Shown in pieces: positions 45,777-54,358 of a DNA stretch of 64,000 nucleotides (position 1 is its first letter; every line of letters starts with the position of its first letter). Made by a program: the position numbers and the translations under genes. The notes below the pieces were generated by a model. The model was not told the origin of the DNA, did not search any database, and saw nothing but the letters and a program-made list of their open reading frames with translations. This stretch comes from Flavobacterium sp. HJJ (GTDB lineage: Bacteria; Bacteroidota; Bacteroidia; Flavobacteriales; Flavobacteriaceae), in NCBI RefSeq assembly GCF_015351475.1, contig NZ_JADKPR010000002.1, positions 186,001 to 250,000 on the forward strand, read 5' to 3'.

Positions 45777-47210
45777 ATGTTTTTTAATTCTCTGGCTTTT
45801 GCTGTTTTTTTACCAATTGTTTTTTTACTTTATTGGTTTGTTTTTAATAAAAATAAAAGCACTCAAAACGCAGTATTGATTATTGCAAGTTATTATTTTT
45901 ATTCCTGCTGGGATTGGCGTTTTTTGTTTCTATTGGTTTTCTCCACTTTTTTGGATTATTATACTGGTATCCGGATTGAAAAAAGCCAGACTGAAAAAAA
46001 TCGAAAATTTTGGTTTTGGCTGAGTATCCTAGTAAATCTGGGTTTTTTAGGAATGTTTAAATACTACAACTTTTTTGCTAGCTCGTTTACCGAATTACTA
46101 ACAGGTTTTGGTTTTAAGGCAAGTCCCTTTTTGCTGGATGTTGTTTTACCTGTCGGCATTTCATTTTACACTTTTCACGGCTTGTCTTATGTAATTGATA
46201 TTTACTATAAACGCATTAAAGCCGAATATAATTTTATTGATTATTCGCTATTCGTGAGTTATTTTCCGCTGCTGGTAGCTGGACCAATCGAAAGAGCGAC
46301 ACATTTGCTTCCTCAAGTAAAAGTGAAGCGTACTTTTGATTATAAAACTGCTAAAGAAGGACTTTATCAATTAATATGGGGATTGCTGAAAAAAGTAGTT
46401 ATTGCCGATACCTGCGCTACCTATGCGAATGCCATTTTTGATAATTATAACAGTATGAATTCCTTATCATTGATTTTGGGAGCTGTTTATTTTGCATTTC
46501 AAATTTATGGGGACTTTTCAGGGTACTCTGATATGGCTTTGGGGATGTCTAAGCTGTTTGGAATTGATCTGCTAAGGAATTTTAACTATCCTTATTTCTC
46601 CAGAGATATTGCCGAGTTTTGGCGTCGCTGGCATATTTCGCTTTCTTCCTGGTTTAAAGATTATCTGTATATTCCGTTGGGAGGCAGCAAAGGGGGAATT
46701 TGGATGAAAATCAGAAATACGTTTATCATTTTTGTAGTGAGCGGTTTTTGGCATGGCGCTAATTGGACTTATTTGGCTTGGGGATTTATCAATGCAGTTT
46801 ATTTTTTGCCTTTATTGCTGATGAAGAAAAACAGGAATAATATCGAGAGTACAGTCTTAAGTTGGAATTTAGAATCCATTAAAGTGCGACTTAATATTAT
46901 AATGACCTTTTTACTTTCGTGTATAGCTTGGGTCTTTTTTAGAGCCAAAACGATAACTGATGCAGTTTTGTATTTGAAAAAAATCTTTGTTAATGGAGAG
47001 TTTACTTCTCAATACCTTTCCAATGAAAGATACAATTACGAATTATTGATTATGGTTTGTTTGTTTGTTTTGGTTGAATGGAATAACCGAACGAAAATAG
47101 AACCCATTTCGGGAAAATATTCCTATGCAAAATTGGCATTGTGTTTAGTTGCTATTATTGCAATTGGCACTTATTCGGATTATAAAGAGTTTATTTATTT
47201 CCAGTTTTGA
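45777..47210 (+). CDS. MBOAT-family O-acyltransferase (AlgI/DltB-like)
   Basis: This 477-residue, multi-spanning membrane protein has the MBOAT motifs FWRRWHISLSSWFKDYLYIP (His286) and GFWHGANWTY (His326), the conserved His being the likely catalytic residue. Such proteins carry acyl groups across the inner membrane for O-acetylation of alginate, teichoic acid or other surface polymers. The SGNH-hydrolase-like protein that follows (47688) is the usual kind of partner. The length is normal for AlgI-type members. Confidence 0.93.
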   Translation: MFFNSLAFAVFLPIVFLLYWFVFNKNKSTQNAVLIIASYYFYSCWDWRFLFLLVFSTFLDYYTGIRIEKSQTEKNRKFWFWLSILVNLGFLGMFKYYNFFASSFTELLTGFGFKASPFLLDVVLPVGISFYTFHGLSYVIDIYYKRIKAEYNFIDYSLFVSYFPLLVAGPIERATHLLPQVKVKRTFDYKTAKEGLYQLIWGLLKKVVIADTCATYANAIFDNYNSMNSLSLILGAVYFAFQIYGDFSGYSDMALGMSKLFGIDLLRNFNYPYFSRDIAEFWRRWHISLSSWFKDYLYIPLGGSKGGIWMKIRNTFIIFVVSGFWHGANWTYLAWGFINAVYFLPLLLMKKNRNNIESTVLSWNLESIKVRLNIIMTFLLSCIAWVFFRAKTITDAVLYLKKIFVNGEFTSQYLSNERYNYELLIMVCLFVLVEWNNRTKIEPISGKYSYAKLALCLVAIIAIGTYSDYKEFIYFQF

Positions 47211-47400
47211 TTTTTTTAAACACATAGAGACATAGGTTTATGGGGACGAGAAAAGGCATTTCATTTTTTAGAATTAAATTATAGAAGGTGTTCTATTTTG
47301 AGCGAATCATCTTTTTATAAATAGTAAAATTTCTCTATATTTTTAAAAGATACTATGACTATCTGTAGCATACCAAGAATTTAACATGTTCAAAATATTA

Positions 47401-47460
47401 CTCTTTCGCCTCCGTGCCTTTGCGTGGAATTTGGTTCGCAAAGGCGCAGAGACGCAAAGA
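47401..47460. repeat. GC-rich imperfect palindrome
   Basis: The two 24-base arms (47401-47424 and 47437-47460) are imperfect inverted repeats with a perfect core, GCCTTTGCG against CGCAAAGGC. The right arm contains GCGCAGAGACGCAAAG. It is far richer in G+C than its surroundings. Similar sequences recur as intergenic repeats in many bacteria, so a repeat or stem-loop element is likely. Confidence 0.6.
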
Positions 47461-47567
47461 ATAGAGATAATAAAGTTAAAAAAATATCCAGCAACTAATT
47501 TATTCTCTCAGATGGTACTAGTCGGGGATAGTCATAGAAGATAATATAAATATCGAATAGGAACTAA

Positions 47568-47575
47568 TATGTTTG
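47568..47575 (+). promoter_or_regulatory. Possible -7 element inside the repeat element
   Basis: TATGTTTG fits TAnnTTTG and lies 113 bp upstream of the preferred start of the SGNH gene, within the MITE-like element. No -33 element is evident. Confidence 0.25.
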
Positions 47576-47687
47576 TAATTTATAAAATGATTAATTATTG
47601 TTTCTATTTAAAGTGAAACGTTCTTTGAACACAATACAAATCTATGCATCTATGTGTTTAAAAAATAATATTAAAAATAATATCTTA

Positions 47688-48605
47688 ATGCAGAAATTTT
47701 TACGTTTAGTTATTTTAATTCTAGTGACAGTATTTTTACTGTTGAGTGTTTTAGATTTTCTATATACCAAAGCTTATTTGCAATCATCTAGTAGAGGAAA
47801 AATAGATTATGTCTACAATTCAAAACCTAGAAATTATGATGTAGTCATTTTGGGTTCTTCCCGAGCCAATAATCATTTTGTCTCTCAAATGTTTGAAGAT
47901 AAGGGGTTGAAAACCTTTAATTATGGAATGAGCGGAGGGCATTTATTTGAAGCCGATCTGTTATTGAAATTAATGATTGAGCGTCATTATAAAATTGAGA
48001 ACGTGATTCTGGAAGCCGATTTGAATTTGACAAATGAGCATCGTGCTGATGGTATTTGTTCCAGATTTTTGCCTTATTTACATGATTCAAAAATCATAGA
48101 GGAACATTTTTTAAGAGAAGAAGATTTTAACTATTTATATTATATTCCATTTTATCGCTATATTAAGTTTGATTCTCGGATAGGATTTAGGGAAATGTTT
48201 TTTAATGCAATTAATAAAAAAACGAGTCATTTGCAAAATTTGGGATACCATCCCTTGGAAAGTAATGGGAAAGGGAATATGAAAGGTAATTTAGAGCTTT
48301 TAAAACCCTTGATTCACAATAAATATTACGAAGATATTAAGGAGATTTGCAAAAATAACAACATCAATTTCATTGCCATAATGACACCAATGTGCGAAAA
48401 TGTTATAGGAATGAATTATTTTGATAAAGTACAAAAGGCTTATCCTGAGATTCACAATTATGAAAATGCAGTTGTCGAAAATAAATATTTCTCATCTTGC
48501 GGGCACATGAATGATATTGGTGCTAAAATGTTTACCGCCCGTATTATAAAAGATTTTTTTCCTCACCCCAGCCCTCTCCATAGGAGAGGGAGTCTAAAGA
48601 GGTGA
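47688..48605 (+). CDS. SGNH-hydrolase-like protein, MBOAT partner
   Basis: This protein of about 305 residues has one N-terminal membrane segment (residues 5-22), then a periplasmic SGNH-like domain with VVILGSSRANNH (Ser57 and Ser58 region), NYGMSGG, and CGHMNDIGA with His273. The Asp that normally stands three residues before this His is a Ser here. It probably finishes glycan O-acylation begun by the MBOAT protein. I chose the ATG at 47688, because the longer frame from 47598 reads through the terminal repeat of the upstream element. The last 14 or so residues (PHPSPLHRRGSLKR) are encoded by another palindromic repeat. Confidence 0.75.
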   Translation: MQKFLRLVILILVTVFLLLSVLDFLYTKAYLQSSSRGKIDYVYNSKPRNYDVVILGSSRANNHFVSQMFEDKGLKTFNYGMSGGHLFEADLLLKLMIERHYKIENVILEADLNLTNEHRADGICSRFLPYLHDSKIIEEHFLREEDFNYLYYIPFYRYIKFDSRIGFREMFFNAINKKTSHLQNLGYHPLESNGKGNMKGNLELLKPLIHNKYYEDIKEICKNNNINFIAIMTPMCENVIGMNYFDKVQKAYPEIHNYENAVVENKYFSSCGHMNDIGAKMFTARIIKDFFPHPSPLHRRGSLKR

Positions 48606-48606
48606 G
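48561..48606. repeat. GC-rich palindromic repeat read into a C-terminus
   Basis: CCCTCTCC (48572-48579) and GGAGAGGG (48583-48590) form a perfect 8-bp stem with a 3-base loop. CTCACC (48562) and GGTGAG (48601) form an outer stem. This sequence type is a widespread small intergenic repeat in bacteria. Here it supplies the last codons and the stop codon of the SGNH gene. Confidence 0.7.
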
Positions 48607-48644
48607 AGAATGAATTTAAAAATTATTAATAATTTACAAGATCA

Positions 48645-49838
48645 ATGAAAAATAATTCTACTTTTTCCTCTGAAGATCGAACGGGAGTGATGAAAATAGC
48701 TTTTCTGACCCCAGAATACCCACATGCCAGAACAGGAAATTCAGGAGGAATTGGTACGAGTATCAGAAATTTAGCTAAAGGACTTTTGGAGGAAGGCTGT
48801 CAAGTTCGTGTTTTAATTTATGGACAGAAGGAGGAAAGTGTTTTTGAAGATGATGGTATTGTAATCCAGCAGATTAAAAATATAAAAGTAAAAGGATTAT
48901 CCTGGTTTTTGACTCAAAAAAAAATAGAAAAAATCATCAATCAACTTTATTCTGAAAAAAAAATAGATTTAGTTGAAGCGCCAGATTGGACAGGAATTAC
49001 TTCGTTTATTAAACCTAAAAAATGCCCAATTGTTATAAAACTGCATGGTTCCGATACTTATTTTTGCAATTTAGATAAACGTCCCGTCAAATGGAATAAT
49101 AAATTTCACGAAAAAAGGGCTTTGCAAAAGGCTGTTGCTTTGCTTTCTGTGAGTCAGTTTACCGCAGATGAAACGAATAGTATTTTTGGTTTACAAAAGC
49201 AATTTACAATTATTCCTAATTCCATTGATATTACTTCTTTTGAAGTGGATAAGTCAATCGCAGAAGTACCAAATACTGTTTTGTATTTTGGCAGTTTGAT
49301 TCGCAAAAAAGGGCTTTTGGAATTGCCTCTAATTTTTATTGAATTAATTAAACTTAATCCATTAGCAAAATTAGTTTTAGTAGGGAAAGATGTGTCGGAT
49401 ATTATTTCGGGTTCGCCTTCTACTTGGGCAATGATGCAACGATTGTTTTCAGAAAATGCCTTGGTTAATGTTAGTTATTTAGGAAGTGTGCCTTATCAGG
49501 AAATTCAAAAGTATATTAGTGAATCAGCAGTCTGTGTGTTTCCTTCTTTTGCGGAAGCGTTACCAGTTTCTTGGATAGAAGCTATGGCGATGCAAAAAGC
49601 AATTGCAGCCTCAAATATCGGCTGGGCGACAGCTGTTGTTGATGATGGAATCAATGGTTTTTTGGTTAATCCTAAGAGTCATGCCGAATATGCCTCAAAA
49701 ATTAATACATTGCTTTGCAATACTTCCATGCGAGAGGAATTTGGGATTTCGGCTAGAGAAAAAGTGGCTCAACAATTCAGTATTTCGGCAGTAGCACAAC
49801 AGAGTTTAGCATTTTATAAACAGTTCTCACGAAGATGA
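48645..49838 (+). CDS. Glycosyltransferase family 4
   Basis: This 397-residue GT-B enzyme has the core motifs KIAFLTPEYPHARTGNSGG, IVIKLHGSDTYF, LYFGSLIRKKGLLELP, and FAEALPVSWIEAMAMQKAI with E-x7-E. The conserved region begins at the internal ATG at 48690; the 15 residues before it are not typical, so the true start may be there. The gene is in the same direction as, and 39 bp after, the SGNH gene, and overlaps the next gene by 4 bp. Confidence 0.85.
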   Translation: MKNNSTFSSEDRTGVMKIAFLTPEYPHARTGNSGGIGTSIRNLAKGLLEEGCQVRVLIYGQKEESVFEDDGIVIQQIKNIKVKGLSWFLTQKKIEKIINQLYSEKKIDLVEAPDWTGITSFIKPKKCPIVIKLHGSDTYFCNLDKRPVKWNNKFHEKRALQKAVALLSVSQFTADETNSIFGLQKQFTIIPNSIDITSFEVDKSIAEVPNTVLYFGSLIRKKGLLELPLIFIELIKLNPLAKLVLVGKDVSDIISGSPSTWAMMQRLFSENALVNVSYLGSVPYQEIQKYISESAVCVFPSFAEALPVSWIEAMAMQKAIAASNIGWATAVVDDGINGFLVNPKSHAEYASKINTLLCNTSMREEFGISAREKVAQQFSISAVAQQSLAFYKQFSRR

Positions 49839-51373
49839 TAGTAAAAGAATATAAAACCAATTCAGGAGAAATTATTTATTATAATGGAAATCCAGATTTT
49901 GACAAATTAGAACAGCTTTCCAATGGAGCAGGAGATATCTGGCATAGTTCTTTTGAACAAGGTTATAAAAATGCCTTTCCAGAATTAGTATATCAAACCG
50001 CGGTTTTCTTTTGGTACATCAATGATTTTGATGATTTGGAGGAATGTGTGAGCTGGAGAATTAATCCTAATGCATTTGCTATTAGAAAATCAACATGGGA
50101 AACACTAAAAGGTTTTGATGATGAATATGAAAACCCTCAGATACAAGCATTAGATTTTGGTTACAATGCGGTACGTAATTCTGGGGCAGTTTCATTATAT
50201 GTAAAAGATTTATTTACAATTAATGAAATAGAAAAAATAAATATATCAACGAGAGACCGCTATACTTTTTTTATAAAAAATTTCAAAGTAGATCATGCGT
50301 TATTTATGATTTACAGAAAAGGTTTTTGGAAATGGAAAGAATGGGACGCATTTTTTTATGCTAAAAATAAATTCAAAAAAACATTACCAAAAGCAGTATT
50401 AAAACCTAGGGAATTACAACCCATTGAAAGCAATTCTTCAGTGAGTTACATTATTCCAACAATGTTTCGACAAGATTTTACTTTGCAATTATTAGAAGAT
50501 TTAGCTTGTCAAACTTATAAGGTTACTCAAGTAGTTGTAGTTGATGCAACACCAGAAAATGATCGTGATGAGAGTTTATATGAACAGAAAAAGTATTCTT
50601 TTGAATTAATTGTAAAGTGGCAGGAATCCAAAGGGAGCTGTCGGGCGAGAAATGAAGCGATTGCTTTATGTACGGGAGATTATATCGTTTTTGGAGATGA
50701 TGATATTAGAGTTCCAAATGATTTTATAGAAAATCATATACGTTTTTTGCAAACCAATAATTCGGGAGCCTGCAATGGTCTGGATATTAGAGCCGACCAT
50801 CAAAAACAAGATTTGCAAGATTTAGAAAATAAATTAAATACACTTGGAGATAAAAGATGGATTGCTGGCTGTACCCAAATGTTCAGTAATGCCAATTCCT
50901 GTGTAAAAAAGGAATATGTATCACAGCTGACAGGTAATGATGTTAATTTTGATGGGGGTTACGGCGAAGACAGCGACTTTGGGATGTCTTTATCGAAAAT
51001 AGGTGTTACGGTATTGCATAATCCTTTTTCTGTAAATCTGCATCTTAAACCTCTTGCAGGAGGATACCGATTTTGGGGACTTCAAGCAAAAATTACAGGG
51101 AAGAAAAGAAAAGTACAGCCTTGGGAATTAGATGTTCTGGTAAAAAGAATCAAGCCTGTACCGAGCCCGACTGTGATGTATGGAATTTTAAAACATTTTA
51201 CGCCTCAGCAAATTATAGAATACAAGAAAAAACATTTTTTTCTATATCTTTTGAAAGGAAAAAAAATATCTCTTTTATACCGATTAATCCGTATCCCTTA
51301 TAAAAATATTCAATTTAAGAAATCCTTGTTTTATGCCGAAAAGTTATTGGCTTTAGGAAAAAGAACCCATTAA
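49835..51373 (+). CDS. Composite GT2 protein (partial plus complete GT domain)
   Basis: This 512-residue protein holds a complete GT2 domain from about residue 200. It includes SYIIPTMFRQDFTLQLLED, VVVVDATPEND, GSCRARNEAIA, and FGDDDIRVPND (around residue 286), followed by GEDSDFGMSL. The first 200 residues look like the C-terminal acceptor half of another GT2 (NAFAIRKSTWETLKGFDDEYENP) without its nucleotide-binding half. This may be a fusion or a remnant domain that now binds substrate. It overlaps the preceding GT4 gene by 4 bp. Confidence 0.8.
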   Translation: MIVKEYKTNSGEIIYYNGNPDFDKLEQLSNGAGDIWHSSFEQGYKNAFPELVYQTAVFFWYINDFDDLEECVSWRINPNAFAIRKSTWETLKGFDDEYENPQIQALDFGYNAVRNSGAVSLYVKDLFTINEIEKINISTRDRYTFFIKNFKVDHALFMIYRKGFWKWKEWDAFFYAKNKFKKTLPKAVLKPRELQPIESNSSVSYIIPTMFRQDFTLQLLEDLACQTYKVTQVVVVDATPENDRDESLYEQKKYSFELIVKWQESKGSCRARNEAIALCTGDYIVFGDDDIRVPNDFIENHIRFLQTNNSGACNGLDIRADHQKQDLQDLENKLNTLGDKRWIAGCTQMFSNANSCVKKEYVSQLTGNDVNFDGGYGEDSDFGMSLSKIGVTVLHNPFSVNLHLKPLAGGYRFWGLQAKITGKKRKVQPWELDVLVKRIKPVPSPTVMYGILKHFTPQQIIEYKKKHFFLYLLKGKKISLLYRLIRIPYKNIQFKKSLFYAEKLLALGKRTH

Positions 51374-51376
51374 ATC

Positions 51377-52381
51377 ATGAAATTTTCTTTAATTATCTGT
51401 ACTTATATGCGCCCTAAACCTTTGTTGCAATTACTGCAGTCGGTTCAGGAACAAACTGTATATCCCGACGAAATTTTGATTATTGATGGTTCTACCAATC
51501 TAGAAACAGAATTAGTTTTAAATGAAAATCAATTCGATAATTTAATTTATTTTTTGGTTTCTGATAATGATAGAGGCCTTACTAAACAAAGGAATTTTGG
51601 TATTTCGAAAGTCAGTTCCAGTTCAGAGATTGTCTGTTTTTTGGATGATGATACTGTTTTAGAAAAAAAATATTTTGAGCAATTACTGCAAACCTATCAA
51701 GTATATCCTGAAGCATTAGGAGCTGGAGGTTATATTTCAAATGAAGTTAAATGGGAGCAGGTTTCGGATGTTTATAATCCGAAGATAAATGAATTTTATT
51801 TTGATGGCTGGAAGCGAAACGATGGTTCCCGTTTTGTCCTTCGGAAAAAATTGGGTTTAGACAGTGATTGTCCCCCAGGATATTCGTCATTGTATTCTCA
51901 CGGCAGGAGTGTTGGTTTTTTACCTCCAAGCGGTAAAATTTATCAAACAGAAATGCTTATGGGAGGAGTTTCTTCTTTTAGAAAAAAAGTGTTCGATACG
52001 ATACAATTCTCCACTTATTTTGAAGGGTATGGTTTGTACGAAGATGCTGATTTTACGCTGCGAGTGGCTAAAATGGGGACGTTGTATGTAAATACGGCTG
52101 CTAATCTAAATCATTATCATGATGCTTCAGGCAGACCTAACCAATACCTTTACGGGAAAATGGTGGTAAGAAACGGCTGGTATGTCTGGAGAGTTAAGAA
52201 TCCGAAACCATTGCTAAGAGCAAAATTAAAGTGGCATGCTATAACTATATTATTGACTTTAGTTCGGTTTTCCAATACTTTGACGACAAACCAAAGAAAA
52301 CAGTCATTTACCGAAACGATAGGGAGAACAGCAGGCTGGTGGAGTTTGATTTTTAATAAGCCAAAAATAAATTTAAAATAA
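51377..52381 (+). CDS. Glycosyltransferase family 2
   Basis: This 334-residue GT2 enzyme has SLIICTYMRPKPLLQLLQS, ILIIDGSTNLET, GLTKQRNFGISK, and VCFLDDDTVLEKKYF at the metal site, then GLYEDADFTLRVAK on the acceptor side. It begins 3 bp after the composite GT2 gene. Donor and acceptor are unknown. Confidence 0.87.
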   Translation: MKFSLIICTYMRPKPLLQLLQSVQEQTVYPDEILIIDGSTNLETELVLNENQFDNLIYFLVSDNDRGLTKQRNFGISKVSSSSEIVCFLDDDTVLEKKYFEQLLQTYQVYPEALGAGGYISNEVKWEQVSDVYNPKINEFYFDGWKRNDGSRFVLRKKLGLDSDCPPGYSSLYSHGRSVGFLPPSGKIYQTEMLMGGVSSFRKKVFDTIQFSTYFEGYGLYEDADFTLRVAKMGTLYVNTAANLNHYHDASGRPNQYLYGKMVVRNGWYVWRVKNPKPLLRAKLKWHAITILLTLVRFSNTLTTNQRKQSFTETIGRTAGWWSLIFNKPKINLK

Positions 52382-52386
52382 CAGTT

Positions 52387-53391
52387 ATGAGATTAGAATT
52401 TCATCATTGGACTCCTCATCATAACATGATTGTTTTTTCGTCTCTATATTTTTGTGAAGAAAATGATATTAATTTTGATGTTCAGATTAATCCTCAAATA
52501 TCTTGGAACGGAGCTATACTTTATTTTAGCAATAAAACTTTTTATTTTGATTATTCTGATGATATTCAGTTTATTGACGATCCTCAAAAATATGATTTTT
52601 ATCTAAAAAGATCATTGAAAATAGCAGATGTGAATCAGAATGTTTTTCCACTCAATCTGCAGGTAAATTATTCGTATAAATCATTAAAACTATTGTCAAA
52701 GTTAAATTTAAAATTTCTAACAAATAAAATAAATAGAATTGAAATTATAAGAGCCCTTGACTATTTTAATACTTTTACAAATTTATCACATAATGCAATT
52801 GATGTCAGAAGGTTATTAAATAAAGCAAAGGATAATGATGGTAAAGTTATTTTTTATACTAGATTGTGGAATCCTGACAATCACATAGATTTGGAGGAAA
52901 AAGAAAGGAGACGGTTACAAAATGAATTTAGGATAGAGTCGTGCAGAATAATAAGGAAGAATTTTAAAAATGCTTCAGTAGGTTTATTTCCTGATTTACT
53001 ATCCTCTAAATTAGCACCAGATTTATTATTAGATAAAAATAAAACATCATTAAAAGAATATTTTGGACTTCTTCGACAGTGTAATATCGGCATTGCAGAT
53101 GATGGTTTAAAAGATACTCCCGGATGGAAGATTGGAGAATACTTGTTATATGGACAAGCAGTAGTAACAACACCAATAAATGTTGCTGTCGAAAATTTTA
53201 ATGAACATATTAATTATGAAAAGGTTTCATCGCGTTCAGCTTATTTAGAAATACCCGAAAAAATTGAATATTTATTAAAAGATAAAAAATACCTTAAAAT
53301 AGCTCAAAATAATCTTGACTGGAGTAACGAATATTTGCATCCAAAAAATTATTTAAAAAGAATATTATCTATAACAAGAAACAATTATTAA
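52387..53391 (+). CDS. Putative glycosyltransferase-like protein
   Basis: This 334-residue protein has no clear domain in its N-terminal half (the MRLEFHHWTPHHNMIVFSS start is not a family I know). In the C-terminal half, CNIGIADDGLKDTPGWKIGE, then a short conserved YLLYGQAVVTTPI, resembles the donor-site region of GT-B enzymes. A sugar transferase is likely from context: it sits between a GT2 gene (5-bp gap) and an FkbM methyltransferase gene. Confidence 0.45.
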   Translation: MRLEFHHWTPHHNMIVFSSLYFCEENDINFDVQINPQISWNGAILYFSNKTFYFDYSDDIQFIDDPQKYDFYLKRSLKIADVNQNVFPLNLQVNYSYKSLKLLSKLNLKFLTNKINRIEIIRALDYFNTFTNLSHNAIDVRRLLNKAKDNDGKVIFYTRLWNPDNHIDLEEKERRRLQNEFRIESCRIIRKNFKNASVGLFPDLLSSKLAPDLLLDKNKTSLKEYFGLLRQCNIGIADDGLKDTPGWKIGEYLLYGQAVVTTPINVAVENFNEHINYEKVSSRSAYLEIPEKIEYLLKDKKYLKIAQNNLDWSNEYLHPKNYLKRILSITRNNY

Positions 53392-53400
53392 ATAGAATAA

Positions 53401-54153
53401 ATGATAAAAAAAATAATAAACCGTTTAAATCAAGGAATTAAATATATATTTTTTAATTTAATAATTTCACTTAGAATATCAAAAAAGATTTATTTGTCTG
53501 GATTTTTATCACCAATACATTTGAGGTCGAAGTCAAGTGATTTATTAGCTTTTCACCAAGTGTTTACTTTTAAAGGATATGATGTTAATTTAGGATTTAT
53601 CCCTAAAATTATCATTGATGCTGGAGCTAATATTGGTTTAACATCTTTATATCTTAATAAAAAGTATCCAAATGTAAAAATAATAGCAATTGAGCCCGAA
53701 CAATCTAATTTTGAAATTCTAGAAATGAATTGTAAAAATTATAAAAATATTGTTTTACTCAAAAGAGCATTATCTAATCAGGAAAATCTTAATTTGAATG
53801 TAATTGATAAAGGTTTTGGAAATTGGGGATTTACAACAGAAATTAATGATAATACAAGTTCGCAAAACGTTGTAAATACAATCAAAACGATTACGATTGA
53901 CGAAGTAATAAAAGAGAATAATTTAGAATATATTGATTTATTAAAGATTGATATTGAAGGAGCTGAAAAAGAACTCTTTGCAAGTAATTATGAAAATTGG
54001 ATTCCTGTAACCAAATGTATCGTAATTGAACTTCATGATGGAATGAAAATGGGATGTTCTAAAAGTTTTTTTAGAACTATAAGTAAATACAATTTTTCAT
54101 TTCATCAAATGAATGGTGGGAATTCATTATTTATCAACAGAGATATTTTTTAA
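53401..54153 (+). CDS. FkbM-family methyltransferase
   Basis: This 250-residue protein has the SAM-binding motif IIDAGANIGLTSLYL (from residue 71), AIEPEQSNFEILEMN, and LLKIDIEGAEKELF, the hallmark of the FkbM family of O-methyltransferases. The N-terminal 30 residues are basic and hydrophobic. It may methylate a hydroxyl on one of the glycan sugars; in ABC-exported O-antigens a terminal methyl group is a common chain-end mark recognised by the Wzt C-terminal domain, but the link here is only a suggestion. A 205-bp AT-rich gap follows with no recognisable signal. Confidence 0.9.
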   Translation: MIKKIINRLNQGIKYIFFNLIISLRISKKIYLSGFLSPIHLRSKSSDLLAFHQVFTFKGYDVNLGFIPKIIIDAGANIGLTSLYLNKKYPNVKIIAIEPEQSNFEILEMNCKNYKNIVLLKRALSNQENLNLNVIDKGFGNWGFTTEINDNTSSQNVVNTIKTITIDEVIKENNLEYIDLLKIDIEGAEKELFASNYENWIPVTKCIVIELHDGMKMGCSKSFFRTISKYNFSFHQMNGGNSLFINRDIF

Positions 54154-54358
54154 TTTTTTAAGGATATGACCCTAAAATTATTTATGAAGGGTTTAAAGTC
54201 TCTAAATAAATAATGGAGAGCGAATAAAAAAGATTTTTTTTGAAGCTAAATTAGAACTTAGATAAATTTTTTAAAGCTAGTTTTTTATGAATTTACTTTA
54301 GGAAAACTTTGATTAAGTGTATTTTAATGTTGATGATTTTTTATAATAGAGTTAACAA

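Larger units (their letters stand above)
47212..47665. repeat. MITE-like element with terminal inverted repeats
   Basis: The 19-bp ends TAAACACATAGAGACATAG (47217-47235) and the reverse complement of CTATGCATCTATGTGTTTA (47642-47660) match at 17 of 19 positions. A short T run on the left and A run on the right extend the pairing outward. Between them no protein-coding gene is visible. An inner GC-rich palindrome lies at 47401-47460. The size (about 450 bp) and shape fit a non-autonomous element or an intergenic repeat family. No clear target-site duplication could be seen in the A/T-rich flanks. Confidence 0.5.
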
